Below, one piece after another: positions 17,012 through 24,131 of a DNA stretch of 42,347 bases; position 1 is the first letter of the stretch; each line of letters opens with the position of its first letter. Under the pieces are notes generated by a model. The model was not told the origin of the DNA and did not search any database. It saw only the letters and a program-made list of their open reading frames with translations. The translations under genes and the position numbers were made by a program. The DNA lies in NCBI GenBank assembly GCA_012514415.1, contig JAAZAH010000248.1, positions 1 to 42,347 of the forward strand, given 5' to 3'. The DNA is from Sandaracinaceae bacterium (lineage in GTDB: Bacteria; Myxococcota_A; Polyangia; Polyangiales; Houyiibacteriaceae).

Positions 17012-17025
17012 TTACCGATCGGTAA
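17012..17025. promoter_or_regulatory. Perfect 14-nt palindrome, TetR-type operator candidate
   Basis: TTACCGATCGGTAA, identical to its own reverse complement, 34 bp upstream of the TolC-like start codon. On the minus strand, a CTGACA box 17 nt further upstream could serve as -35, which would put the palindrome over the -10. Length and symmetry fit TetR-family repressors of efflux genes. The regulator is not in the window unless the TetR at 37407 also binds here, which its own different site makes unlikely. Confidence 0.6.
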
Positions 17026-17304
17026 AGATCTGGCTCCGTATTGTCAGATGGCTCGTCTGTCGACAAGACGAAGCGCGAATTTCATCCGCGCGTTCGCCGT
17101 TCGGCCGTCTCGCAAGCGGCACTCGTCCTTTGGGGACACACGCATCGCCTTGGCAGGACGCATACCTTGCCGAGTGCGCCTCATCAATCCGATCGCGTGG
17201 GATCGGATGGGCGTCCTCTGCGAACGTGCTTCCCCTCTCCGAAACGAACGCCATCGCGACCGAGAGCGCGCGTGCGCAAATCACACGCCGCCTAGAGGCA
17301 TTGA

Positions 17305-17333
17305 TTGACCATGAAAGATGCGCGTTTTATATG
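17305..17333 (+). promoter_or_regulatory. Sigma70 promoter of asd
   Basis: TTGACC (17305-17310), a 17-nt spacer and TATATG (17328-17333). The predicted transcription start is about 17340, only 3 nt before the ATG at 17343, so the mRNA would be nearly leaderless. Confidence 0.65.
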
Positions 17334-17342
17334 AAGCACGTC

Positions 17343-18356
17343 ATGTCAAAATCTTACCGAGTCGCAGTCGTTGGCGTCACGGGGGCCGTCGGAGAGCTCA
17401 TCCTCCGAGTCCTTGAAGAGCGTCAATTCCCCGTCCGAGAGCTCGTCCCGGTCGCCTCCGCCCGGAGCGCCGGAAAGACGCTCACCTTCCAAGGCGCGAC
17501 TCACACTGTGAAAGCCCTCGCGCCCGAAGTTTTCGACGGCGTGGATCTCGCCTTCTTTGCCGCCGGGGGCTCCATATCACGCGAGTACGCTCCGATCGCC
17601 GCGGAAAAAGGCGCACTCGTCATCGACAACAGCTCAGCGTTCCGCCTCGATCCCGACTGCCCTCTCTGCGTCCCCGAGGTGAACCTCGAAGCCGCGCGCA
17701 ACCCCAAAAAGGGCATCATCGCGAACCCGAACTGCTCGACCACGCAGATGGTCGTCGCGCTCAAACCAATTTACGAGCTCGGCGGTGGCATCAAGCGTGT
17801 CGTCGTCTCGACCTACCAAGCGATCAGCGGAGCCGGCGCTCAGGCGATCGAAGCCTTCAAGCAGCAAAGCCTCGATGTCGCCAAGGGCGAGGCTCCAAGC
17901 GGCACCGAAAAGCTCAAGGGTCAGCTCGCGCAAAACCTCCTCATGCATTGGACGCCCGATGAAGCGAGTGGCTACCAAGAAGAGGAGCTGAAGATGGTCC
18001 ACGAGACCAAAAAGATCTTCGGCGACGACTCGATTCGCGTCACGCCCAATGCCGTGCGCGTCCCTGTCCTCTCGGGGCATTCGGAATTTCTCGCGGTCGA
18101 GACGAATCAGCCGCTTGATCCAGCGGCCGTGCGGGAAGCGCTCGCTTCGATGGAGGGCGTCGTCGTGATGGATGCTTTCGCAAACGGCGTCTACCCGAAG
18201 CCGCTCGATGTCGTCGGACGAGACGAGGTCTTCGTCGGCCGCATCCGCGAGGATGTCGGCAATCCCGGAGGCATCACGCTATGGGTCGTCGCGGACAATC
18301 TGCGAAAGGGCGCGGCGACGAACGCGGTGCAGATCGCCCAGGGGCTCCTTCTCTAA
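17343..18356 (+). CDS. asd: Aspartate-semialdehyde dehydrogenase
   Basis: This enzyme reduces beta-aspartyl phosphate to aspartate semialdehyde with NADPH, feeding lysine/diaminopimelate, threonine and methionine synthesis. The 337 residues show the nucleotide-binding VGVTGAVGELILRVL, the active-site NPNCSTTQM with Cys131, STYQAISGAGAQAIEAF and RVPVLSGHSE, all typical of the family. The frame is open far upstream. The start at 17343 is chosen because the strong promoter's -10 box contains the other in-frame ATG (17331), which could not then be transcribed. No Shine-Dalgarno sequence is visible. The gene stands alone, followed by a strong hairpin. Confidence 0.93.
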   Translation: MSKSYRVAVVGVTGAVGELILRVLEERQFPVRELVPVASARSAGKTLTFQGATHTVKALAPEVFDGVDLAFFAAGGSISREYAPIAAEKGALVIDNSSAFRLDPDCPLCVPEVNLEAARNPKKGIIANPNCSTTQMVVALKPIYELGGGIKRVVVSTYQAISGAGAQAIEAFKQQSLDVAKGEAPSGTEKLKGQLAQNLLMHWTPDEASGYQEEELKMVHETKKIFGDDSIRVTPNAVRVPVLSGHSEFLAVETNQPLDPAAVREALASMEGVVVMDAFANGVYPKPLDVVGRDEVFVGRIREDVGNPGGITLWVVADNLRKGAATNAVQIAQGLLL

Positions 18357-18378
18357 GCGCGCTTCGTCTGAAGCGCGC
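18357..18378 (+). terminator. Hairpin directly after asd
   Basis: GCGCGCTTC-GTCT-GAAGCGCGC, a perfect 9-bp stem with a 4-nt loop starting at the base after the stop codon. No T-run follows, so it may be a weak terminator or an mRNA-stabilising 3' structure. Confidence 0.5.
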
Positions 18379-18662
18379 CTCTGCGCCATAGGGCCGCGAT
18401 CATGCCCGCTTGCGCCAGGCTCGGGCATGCGCTCCGCTCACCGATGGCCTCCATGCTTCAGCTGGCGCAAGCGACGAATTGTCATCACGAGCTGCCCGCT
18501 CGTGCCCTCGGCTGACAAGCTGTCAATGTTCGCTCCCGGACCAGGCCAAATCTTTTGGGAAAATGCGAAATCGCTCGTGGCTTAAATTTTGCTTATCTTA
18601 TACGAGTGGATAAGGGATCGCTCCACATCCGGAACCGGACCAAGCTTCATCCCGAAAGATCG
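18379..18662. other. Non-coding stretch before the MYXO-CTERM-like gene
   Basis: No gene is supported. A 13-nt palindrome TGACA-AGC-TGTCA lies at 18513-18525. The stretch from about 18550 to 18610 is AT-rich and contains TTATAC-like -10 candidates, so the promoter of the next gene is probably there, but I cannot assign a clear -35/-10 pair. Confidence 0.4.
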
Positions 18663-19760
18663 ATGATTCGCTTCCTCGCACTTATCTTCGCCGTTCAACT
18701 CGGGGGCGTGCTCTTTGGCGCCGCCGCGCCATTTTCCGCCTCTGCACAAGAGTTCAATATCGCCGTGACCGAGCTGTCCGGACCCATCGGCACCCGCACG
18801 ACGATCGACGAGATCAATCGCGGCGTGAACCTGCTCGATTGTGAGTCGGATAGCTCGTACCTTCAGTTCGGTCTTCTCTCGGGCGGAAGCACGGCGGTGG
18901 CTTCGATCGATGTCTGGCTTGGAATCGGCAGCGAGACGTGCGTCACCGCCGCATCGAGAACGCCGCCCTCCGAGGTCTGTCGGCATCTCGGACATGTCCA
19001 GGTGGGGACTTCGCTCGGGCAGATCGACGATCCACCTCCAAACGCCATCCGCATTCCGATGAGCGAATTCCGCGACGCGGGCGAGTTCTGCGAGTTTGGC
19101 AACGCGCCGACGACGGTGAATTTTCTCCTCGTCTCCGGTCATCAGACGTACCGAGGTGAAACGAGCGCGCTCGATCCCAGTGAGTGGAAGACCATCCCGG
19201 TGCGTGTCGACGCGGGGCCTCCCAATAGTCCGCGCGTAAGTGCAACCGACGTGTCGGGCAACCGAGACATCCGCCTCTCGTGGGAGCGCGTCACGGCGGG
19301 CAGTGAAGACATCCGCTATCGAGTCTATGTGATCGCCGATGGGTGTGAGGGCAGCGAGAGTGGACCGCTCGTCCCGGGAGACCGGCCTCCCCTTGAGCTC
19401 GACGGGTTTTATATGTTCGATGTCGGCCCCGCGGTCTCCTACTCGATCGACGGGGAGGACATTGGACTCGAGGTCGGCGAGAGCGCCTCGGCATTTATCA
19501 CCTCGCGCGATGTGGCGCTCAACGAGAGCGATCTCAGCGAACGAATCTGCGTGCATCGCATCGCGACGGCCGGGTTCTGCGATGCCTGGGCGGCGGCGGA
19601 AGGCGAAGAATGCCCCACGGCCTGCTCCGCGGTGGGCGCGAGCCCGCGTTCTGTGCTTTGGACCGCGCTCGCACTCACGCTCCTCGGCTTCGTGATGCAC
19701 GCTCGCAGGAGATTCGCTCAGCGATACGCTCAGCGATACGCTCGGAGACTCGCTCGATGA
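18663..19760 (+). CDS. Secreted protein with MYXO-CTERM-like C-terminal anchor
   Basis: A 365-residue exported protein. A signal peptide (residues 1-29, cut after ASA) leads to a Cys-containing beta-rich domain (about 30-170), then a fibronectin-III-like stretch (about 175-300: PPNSPRVSATDVSGNRDIRL, YRVYVIADGC). The C-terminus is a tripartite sorting-like tail: a Cys (TACSAVG), one hydrophobic helix (VLWTALALTLLGFVMHA) and a long Arg-rich end. This pattern is the MYXO-CTERM type known from Myxococcota. Together with the beta-barrel gene that overlaps it, it resembles the consecutive M. xanthus pair MXAN_2561/MXAN_2562 (from memory). The ATG at 18663 is chosen because it starts the signal peptide, although the frame is open from 18555. 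Function unknown. Confidence 0.8.
   Translation: MIRFLALIFAVQLGGVLFGAAAPFSASAQEFNIAVTELSGPIGTRTTIDEINRGVNLLDCESDSSYLQFGLLSGGSTAVASIDVWLGIGSETCVTAASRTPPSEVCRHLGHVQVGTSLGQIDDPPPNAIRIPMSEFRDAGEFCEFGNAPTTVNFLLVSGHQTYRGETSALDPSEWKTIPVRVDAGPPNSPRVSATDVSGNRDIRLSWERVTAGSEDIRYRVYVIADGCEGSESGPLVPGDRPPLELDGFYMFDVGPAVSYSIDGEDIGLEVGESASAFITSRDVALNESDLSERICVHRIATAGFCDAWAAAEGEECPTACSAVGASPRSVLWTALALTLLGFVMHARRRFAQRYAQRYARRLAR
19719..19742 (+). repeat. Two tandem 12-bp units in the basic tail
   Basis: CAGCGATACGCT occurs twice in a row and encodes AQRY-type tail residues of the MYXO-CTERM-like protein. A third, diverged unit (CGGAGACTCGCT) follows. The repeat keeps the frame, so slippage could lengthen or shorten the Arg-rich tail. 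Confidence 0.8.
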
Positions 19761-20479
19761 GACACCTCGTTCTTAGCCTCCTCATCGCCTCCTTCTTGGT
19801 CGCGCTCGTCGCCGCTCCCGAACGCGCCGAAGCCCAATACTCCGATGAATTCGATGGCTACTATCCGAGCCGAGAGATCTTCTCGGCTGGCATCGGCCTC
19901 GGAATGTACGTCCCCAATGTAGGCAACGATTCCTTTCGTGAGGTCTTCGGAAAGGATCGCGGCCCATACCTTACGGGCGATCTCGATTTTCGTATCCTGC
20001 GGCTTAAGGACTTCGGCGTACTTACGCTCGGTGTCCATATGGGCTGGGCGCGCTACGGCGCGGACGCATGCGGCATCGACGAAACCGGCGCAGCCGACTG
20101 CTCCAATACGGTCGAAGAGGAAACGGTCCTCCGCATCTTTCCCCTCTCCGCCCTCGCCGGACTCACCTTCGATATGCTCGCTCGGAAATGGCGCGTTCCC
20201 TTTTACGTCACAGGGCGCGTCGGCCTCGATAGTGTTTTTTATAGCGCGAAGACGGGTGGCATCCGCGATGCGGCAGGTGCCTCGCTCGGGCTTCGGTGGG
20301 AGGCAGAGCTCGCCCTCGAGCTCGATTTTCTCGATCGACGCGCTCAACGCTCGCTCGACGATGAGTGGGGCATCAATCATAGCTACCTCTTTGCCAAGAT
20401 CTTCGGTTCAACGGCCTCAACGCTCTTGGCCGTCGGGACAAAGATCGCTTGGGTCGCGGGCCTTGGTTTGGTCTTCTGA
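19757..20479 (+). CDS. Outer-membrane beta-barrel protein (MXAN_2562-like)
   Basis: A 240-residue outer-membrane protein. A signal peptide (about residues 1-27, ending AEAQ) is followed by alternating amphipathic strands. The segments IGLGMYVPNVG, FGKDRGPYLTGDLDFRILR, FGVLTLGVHMGWARYG, LARKWRVPFYVTGRVGLD, LDFLDRRAQRSLDDEWGINHSYLF and a final Phe fit the MXAN_2562 family of barrels as I remember it. The start codon overlaps the stop of the upstream gene (ATGA), so the two are translationally coupled and the exported partner probably acts with this barrel. Function unknown. Confidence 0.8.
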   Translation: MRHLVLSLLIASFLVALVAAPERAEAQYSDEFDGYYPSREIFSAGIGLGMYVPNVGNDSFREVFGKDRGPYLTGDLDFRILRLKDFGVLTLGVHMGWARYGADACGIDETGAADCSNTVEEETVLRIFPLSALAGLTFDMLARKWRVPFYVTGRVGLDSVFYSAKTGGIRDAAGASLGLRWEAELALELDFLDRRAQRSLDDEWGINHSYLFAKIFGSTASTLLAVGTKIAWVAGLGLVF

Positions 20480-20506
20480 CGATCTTGGCTCAGACTGAAG
20501 CGTCGA

Positions 20507-21433
20507 TTGACGAGTAAGAAGCGAGAGAAGCGGCCACCGCGGTACGGAGTGCTCCTCACCATCGCTTACGATGGAACGGATTTTCGCGGCTACCAAAGGC
20601 AGACGCCGGATCTTCGAACGGTGCAAGCGGTCGTCGAGGAAGCGCTCCAAGATTTTGATCCCACGGCTTCGGCGCTCCGAGCGGCGAGCCGGACCGACGC
20701 GGGTGTGCACGCCCTCGCCCAAAAGGCAGCGTTCACGACCGAGCGCGCCATTCCTCCAATCGCCTATTTGAAGGAGCTCGAGCGGCGGCTCCCGCCTGAT
20801 GTCGCGATCCGCGAGGCGGAGAGCTGCGTTCCGAACTACGCCCCGCGTTTCGATGCGCGCTATAAGATCTATCATTACCGCGTGCGCGTGGGCCCGACGC
20901 GTGATCCGCTCCGCGATCGCTACCACTATCACCTGCATGGAGCGCACTTTCGGCCTGGCGCCCGTTCGGATGAATGTGCGATCGCTGCCGCGCTGAACCT
21001 CGAAGCGCTTGAAGAGGCGGCGCGTCTTTTCGTCGGCCGCCATGATTTTCGCGCGTTCCGCGATACAGGCGATCGCCGTGAGAATACGATCCGCGAGATG
21101 AGCCGCGTCGCGATTCAAACGGACCGCGAATATCCCGATGCGTTACGAATCATCGTTGAGGGGGACGCATTCATGAAGCAGATGGTTCGCATCATGGTCG
21201 GCACGCTCCTCGAAGTCGCGAGGGAGAAGCACCCGCCCTCGTGGATCTCAGAGCTTCTCTGCGCCGACGCGACGCGCTCGGATGCCGGTCCAACAGCGCC
21301 TCCCGAGGGATTGTTCCTCGCGCATACGGAGCTTGGCCGGCAGGCGCATGAGAAGGCCGAAAAGGAGAGCAGGGCGGAGGAGGAGCCGGTGCGAGCGCCC
21401 GAGGATGGACAGCAAAGCGAGGCCGACGCTTGA
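20507..21433 (+). CDS. truA: tRNA pseudouridine(38-40) synthase
   Basis: TruA makes pseudouridine at positions 38-40 in the anticodon arm of many tRNAs. The protein has 308 residues, with a first strand YGVLLTIAYDGTDFRGYQRQ, the catalytic motif RTDAGVHA (Asp64), the block RYKIYHYRVRVG, a FVGRHDFRAFRDTGD segment and the late block GDAFMKQMVRIMVGTLLEVA. About 35 charged residues beyond the usual end form a Glu-rich tail. The start is a TTG at 20507 with TGAAG just upstream; no ATG lies nearby in frame. The gene overlaps the peptidase gene by 4 nt, so they share a transcript. Confidence 0.92.
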   Translation: MTSKKREKRPPRYGVLLTIAYDGTDFRGYQRQTPDLRTVQAVVEEALQDFDPTASALRAASRTDAGVHALAQKAAFTTERAIPPIAYLKELERRLPPDVAIREAESCVPNYAPRFDARYKIYHYRVRVGPTRDPLRDRYHYHLHGAHFRPGARSDECAIAAALNLEALEEAARLFVGRHDFRAFRDTGDRRENTIREMSRVAIQTDREYPDALRIIVEGDAFMKQMVRIMVGTLLEVAREKHPPSWISELLCADATRSDAGPTAPPEGLFLAHTELGRQAHEKAEKESRAEEEPVRAPEDGQQSEADA

Positions 21434-22623
21434 AGCGCCTGCGGTCTCTTCTTCGATGTGTCTTTCTAGGCTTGATGGCGAGCCTCGGCGTACCCGATGG
21501 AGCATCCGGAAACGGACAAGAGCACGGCGAGCACGAGCCGAGCGTCGCGCGCAATGAAACGCCCGTCGATGTACCCGCCGCTTGGCGAGACGCCGAAACA
21601 AGGCTCGAGCTTCCCCCTCCCCTCCCCAACTACCAGGAATCGATCGAAGGCCCCATCCGCTGGCTTTATCCGAGCCACGCGCTCAAAAAAGAGAGCGCCG
21701 CCCTTCGCTCTGCGCTCCCCCGCGCTTGGCGCGTGGTTGCAAGCGATCTGGGACTTGATGCGCTGCCTCCGCTTCATATTCGCCTCGCCCTCAATCCGGA
21801 GCATCTAAGGCAGCTGTCGCCGAGGCGGGCTCGCGCCCCCGAGTTCGCCGTCGGTGTCGCGTATCCGCGCGCCGGGATCATCCTCGTAAGCCTCAGCGCG
21901 GAGGCGCCCGCGACAAACCTCGATCCCGAGAAGGTGCTGATCCACGAGCTCAGCCATGTTGCGCTCCGCATTGCCGTCGATGGACGTCCGCTCCCGCGTT
22001 GGTTCGTGGAGGGCCTCGCCATCCATCACGCCGAAGAAAACCATCTCCGCCGCATCACGACACTCTTTGCAGCGGCCGCACGGGGCGAACCGCTCGATCT
22101 CGACTCCATCAATCGGGGATTCAGCGCGCGCTCACACCAAGTCAACGAGGCATACGCGGCGAGCGCCGATCTTGTGCGCTATCTAAGAGCTCAGGCGGCC
22201 GATGAGGAAGTCTTCACGGCGCTTCTCGCCCATCTCCGAGAAGGTCACGACTTCGAAACAGCGCTCCGCATGAGCTATGGCTTCGATCTCGAGACGCTCG
22301 AGCGCGCGTGGCTCACCGATTTGAGGCGTCGCTTTCCGCGGATCTCACTCGAAGGCGTGTCGATGCTGGGCTTTTCGCTCGCCACACTCCTCGCAATCGC
22401 AGCGGGATGGAAGCGCATTCGCCGAAAGAAGAAAAGGCTGCGGGAGATGGCGGCTGAAGAGAGGCTCGAAGAGGAGCGTCGGAGGGCGCTCGACCTCGAA
22501 GCCCAACTCGACTTCGAAAAGAAGCGTCTCGAAGCGGCGCTCAAGCTCGCTCTAAAAGAGGAGCCCGCCGACAGTCCCGTCCCTCGCACCATGCCACCCG
22601 GAGAAGAGAGCCAAGGAGACTAA
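21430..22623 (+). CDS. Membrane-anchored gluzincin-like metallopeptidase
   Basis: A 397-residue protein with a signal sequence (about residues 1-27), a periplasmic domain, one C-terminal membrane helix (about 308-326) and a basic then Glu-rich cytoplasmic coiled coil (about 328-380). The domain contains the zinc motif HELSH (His172, Glu173, His176) and a downstream Glu194 in RWFVEGLAIHHAEE, which is the peptidase-MA/M1-like gluzincin arrangement. The substrate is unknown. The start is a TTG whose last two bases belong to the truA stop codon, so translation is coupled to truA. Such a topology could tie periplasmic proteolysis to a cytoplasmic partner, but this is inference. Confidence 0.85.
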   Translation: MKRLRSLLRCVFLGLMASLGVPDGASGNGQEHGEHEPSVARNETPVDVPAAWRDAETRLELPPPLPNYQESIEGPIRWLYPSHALKKESAALRSALPRAWRVVASDLGLDALPPLHIRLALNPEHLRQLSPRRARAPEFAVGVAYPRAGIILVSLSAEAPATNLDPEKVLIHELSHVALRIAVDGRPLPRWFVEGLAIHHAEENHLRRITTLFAAAARGEPLDLDSINRGFSARSHQVNEAYAASADLVRYLRAQAADEEVFTALLAHLREGHDFETALRMSYGFDLETLERAWLTDLRRRFPRISLEGVSMLGFSLATLLAIAAGWKRIRRKKKRLREMAAEERLEEERRRALDLEAQLDFEKKRLEAALKLALKEEPADSPVPRTMPPGEESQGD

Positions 22624-22717
22624 CGCTCCATGAAGGGCACTCGGCGCTCGGAGCCTGAGCGAAACCGCGGCGGCAAGGATCCGGCGGACGCTCGCCGCTA
22701 AAGCGGACGGAACGCGA

Positions 22718-22753
22718 AGAGGGCCCGCGCATTTCTAAGCGATGGGGCCCTCT
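22718..22753. terminator. Large hairpin between convergent genes
   Basis: AGAGGGCCC (22718-22726) pairs with GGGCCCTCT (22745-22753) around an 18-nt loop with a small inner stem. A second hairpin, GTTGAGC/GCTCAAC at 22760-22778, follows. They lie between the peptidase gene and the small basic gene. Neither has a T-run. Confidence 0.45.
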
Positions 22754-22789
22754 CCGATCGTTGAGCTCTTCGCTCAACCGCGATGGCGG

Positions 22790-22912
22790 TCAGTCTTCAT
22801 GAACCGGGAATGCGGGCGTCGTGCCCTTCTTCTGGAGTTCCTTCTTGCGCTCTTTACCGGCCTTCTTCTTGCGGATGGCGCGGCGGACTCGGGTCTTGCT
22901 CGTAAGGGACAT
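22790..22912 (-). CDS. Small, very basic 40-residue protein
   Basis: A short reading frame starting at the ATG at 22912 with AGAAG a few bases upstream, ending TGA at 22790. Fourteen of 40 residues are Lys or Arg, in the order MSLTSKTRVRRAIRKK, then a Lys/Glu helix, and it ends GTTPAFPVHED. Third codon positions are mostly G or C, as in neighbouring genes, and the basic helix plus short Pro-containing end looks like a real protein. The sequence recalls small Lys-rich proteins in other deltaproteobacterial groups, and RNA or ribosome binding is the obvious guess. No family is claimed. A GATAAT -10 candidate (22976-22981, minus strand) lies about 60 nt upstream. Confidence 0.7.
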   Translation of the reverse strand: MSLTSKTRVRRAIRKKKAGKERKKELQKKGTTPAFPVHED

Positions 22913-23207
22913 GGTTCTTCTCGCTTTGAGGTGATCTTGGGGAAGCGCTCAGCAGCTCCCGCCCGAAACGTTCGGATTATCTCGGGCGTCGCCCGGAAGG
23001 GCCCGATAAGGAGCGTGAGCCGGGCGGCGCAAATTTTCGGCCCGCGGCCGAGCTGAGATACCGAAGAGTGCTTTTAATCCGTGAATCGGGGCGCGTCAAT
23101 CGGAGACTCGGCCATCGCGCGGTACAAACCCAAGCCTCGAAGCCGTGTTCACTGAAAAAATCGCCCACCGCGCGGGGAGTTGAGGCATATTCTTTGGAAC
23201 TTCCGCT
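22913..23207. other. Divergent region upstream of the small basic gene and the aminotransferase
   Basis: No further gene is supported. It holds the GATAAT box for the minus-strand small gene and an imperfect inverted repeat (TTATCTCGGGC to GCCCGATAA, about 22977-23008). On the plus side TATGAT (23207-23212) lies at the aminotransferase start. Confidence 0.4.
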
Positions 23208-24101
23208 ATGATCATGCGCGTGAACGCATGGATCGCCATCGACGGTGAAATCGTCCCAGCGGAAAAAGCAACGATCTCGGTTTTCGATCGCGGATTTCTT
23301 TATGGAGATAGCGTCTTCGAGGTCTACCGCAGCTACGGGGGGGTTCGTTTTCTCGAGGAGGCTCATCTTAGACGGCTCGCGCGCTCCGCACGCATCATCG
23401 GCATCGAGCTTCCTGTGGATCTCGACACCCTCGCCCGCGAGATGGCCTCGCTCCATGCTGCATCGGGCCTTGGAGACGCCTACCTTCGGGTTCTCATCAC
23501 ACGAGGCGAAGGGCCGCTTGGGCTCGATCCACATTCGGCGCACTCCCCAAAACGGGTGGCCTTCGCCGCACCTTTGCGTACGCCCCCCAAGGAGCTCTAT
23601 GAACGTGGCGCGGAACTGGTGACCCTGAGCGGCGCCTTCCTAAGCGGAGCGCGACGGGCCGCGGGCGCCAAGGCCTCGAACTATCTCGAAAATATCCTCG
23701 CGCAACGGAGCGCGAGCGAGATGGGCGCGCATGAAGCCCTCTTCGTCGATGAATCGGGTGCGCTCCTCGAAGGGGCGACCAGCAATTTCTTCGTCGTTTG
23801 CGACGGCTCGCTCCACACGCCCCCGCTTGAAAGTGGCATTCTTCCTGGAATCACACGCGCGTTCGTTCTCGAGCTCGCCGCTTCAATCGGGCTTTCCGTC
23901 CACGAAGGCCGCGTCGATGGCGCCCTGCTCGGAGCAGCCTCCGAAGCTTTCATCACCAGCAGCATCCGCGAGATCCTTCCCGTAAGAGCGATCGATTCCG
24001 CGAAGATCGGAGGTGGTGCTCCTGGTCCCATCACGCGGAGACTCCACGCGCTTTATCGCGAACGCATCGAGGAAGCCCGCGCGCCTCTCTCTCCAAAATG
24101 A
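23208..24101 (+). CDS. Class IV PLP-dependent aminotransferase (branched-chain / aminodeoxychorismate lyase type)
   Basis: A 297-residue fold-type IV enzyme. Family blocks are SVFDRGFLYGDSVFEVY, the PLP lysine Lys155 in GAKASNYLENIL, HEALFVDESGALLEGATSNFF, GILPGITRAFVLELA, EAFITSSIREILPV and a final GPITRRLHALY. Branched-chain aminotransferase, D-amino acid aminotransferase and aminodeoxychorismate lyase share these motifs, and I cannot choose firmly. The ATG at 23208 has GGAA 8 nt upstream. An alternative GTG at 23220 lies exactly 7 nt after a TATGAT box and also gives a family-like N-terminus. It converges on the giant TPR gene with a 30-nt gap. Confidence 0.87.
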   Translation: MIMRVNAWIAIDGEIVPAEKATISVFDRGFLYGDSVFEVYRSYGGVRFLEEAHLRRLARSARIIGIELPVDLDTLAREMASLHAASGLGDAYLRVLITRGEGPLGLDPHSAHSPKRVAFAAPLRTPPKELYERGAELVTLSGAFLSGARRAAGAKASNYLENILAQRSASEMGAHEALFVDESGALLEGATSNFFVVCDGSLHTPPLESGILPGITRAFVLELAASIGLSVHEGRVDGALLGAASEAFITSSIREILPVRAIDSAKIGGGAPGPITRRLHALYRERIEEARAPLSPK

Positions 24102-24131
24102 CGCTGCGAGCGAGAGGCGCACAGGCTGTTT

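Larger units (their letters stand above)
16979..17342. other. Divergent regulatory region between the TolC-like gene and asd
   Basis: No gene is supported here. The region holds the palindromic operator near the TolC-like gene and the asd promoter at its right end. Between about 17045 and 17300 I see only scattered short imperfect repeats, such as one around TGTCGACA near 17060. Confidence 0.5.

Noticed and set aside
18582..19700. 372-codon minus-strand frame opposite the MYXO-CTERM-like gene
   Set aside because: The plus frame has a signal peptide, a sorting tail and coupling to the barrel gene; the antisense has none.
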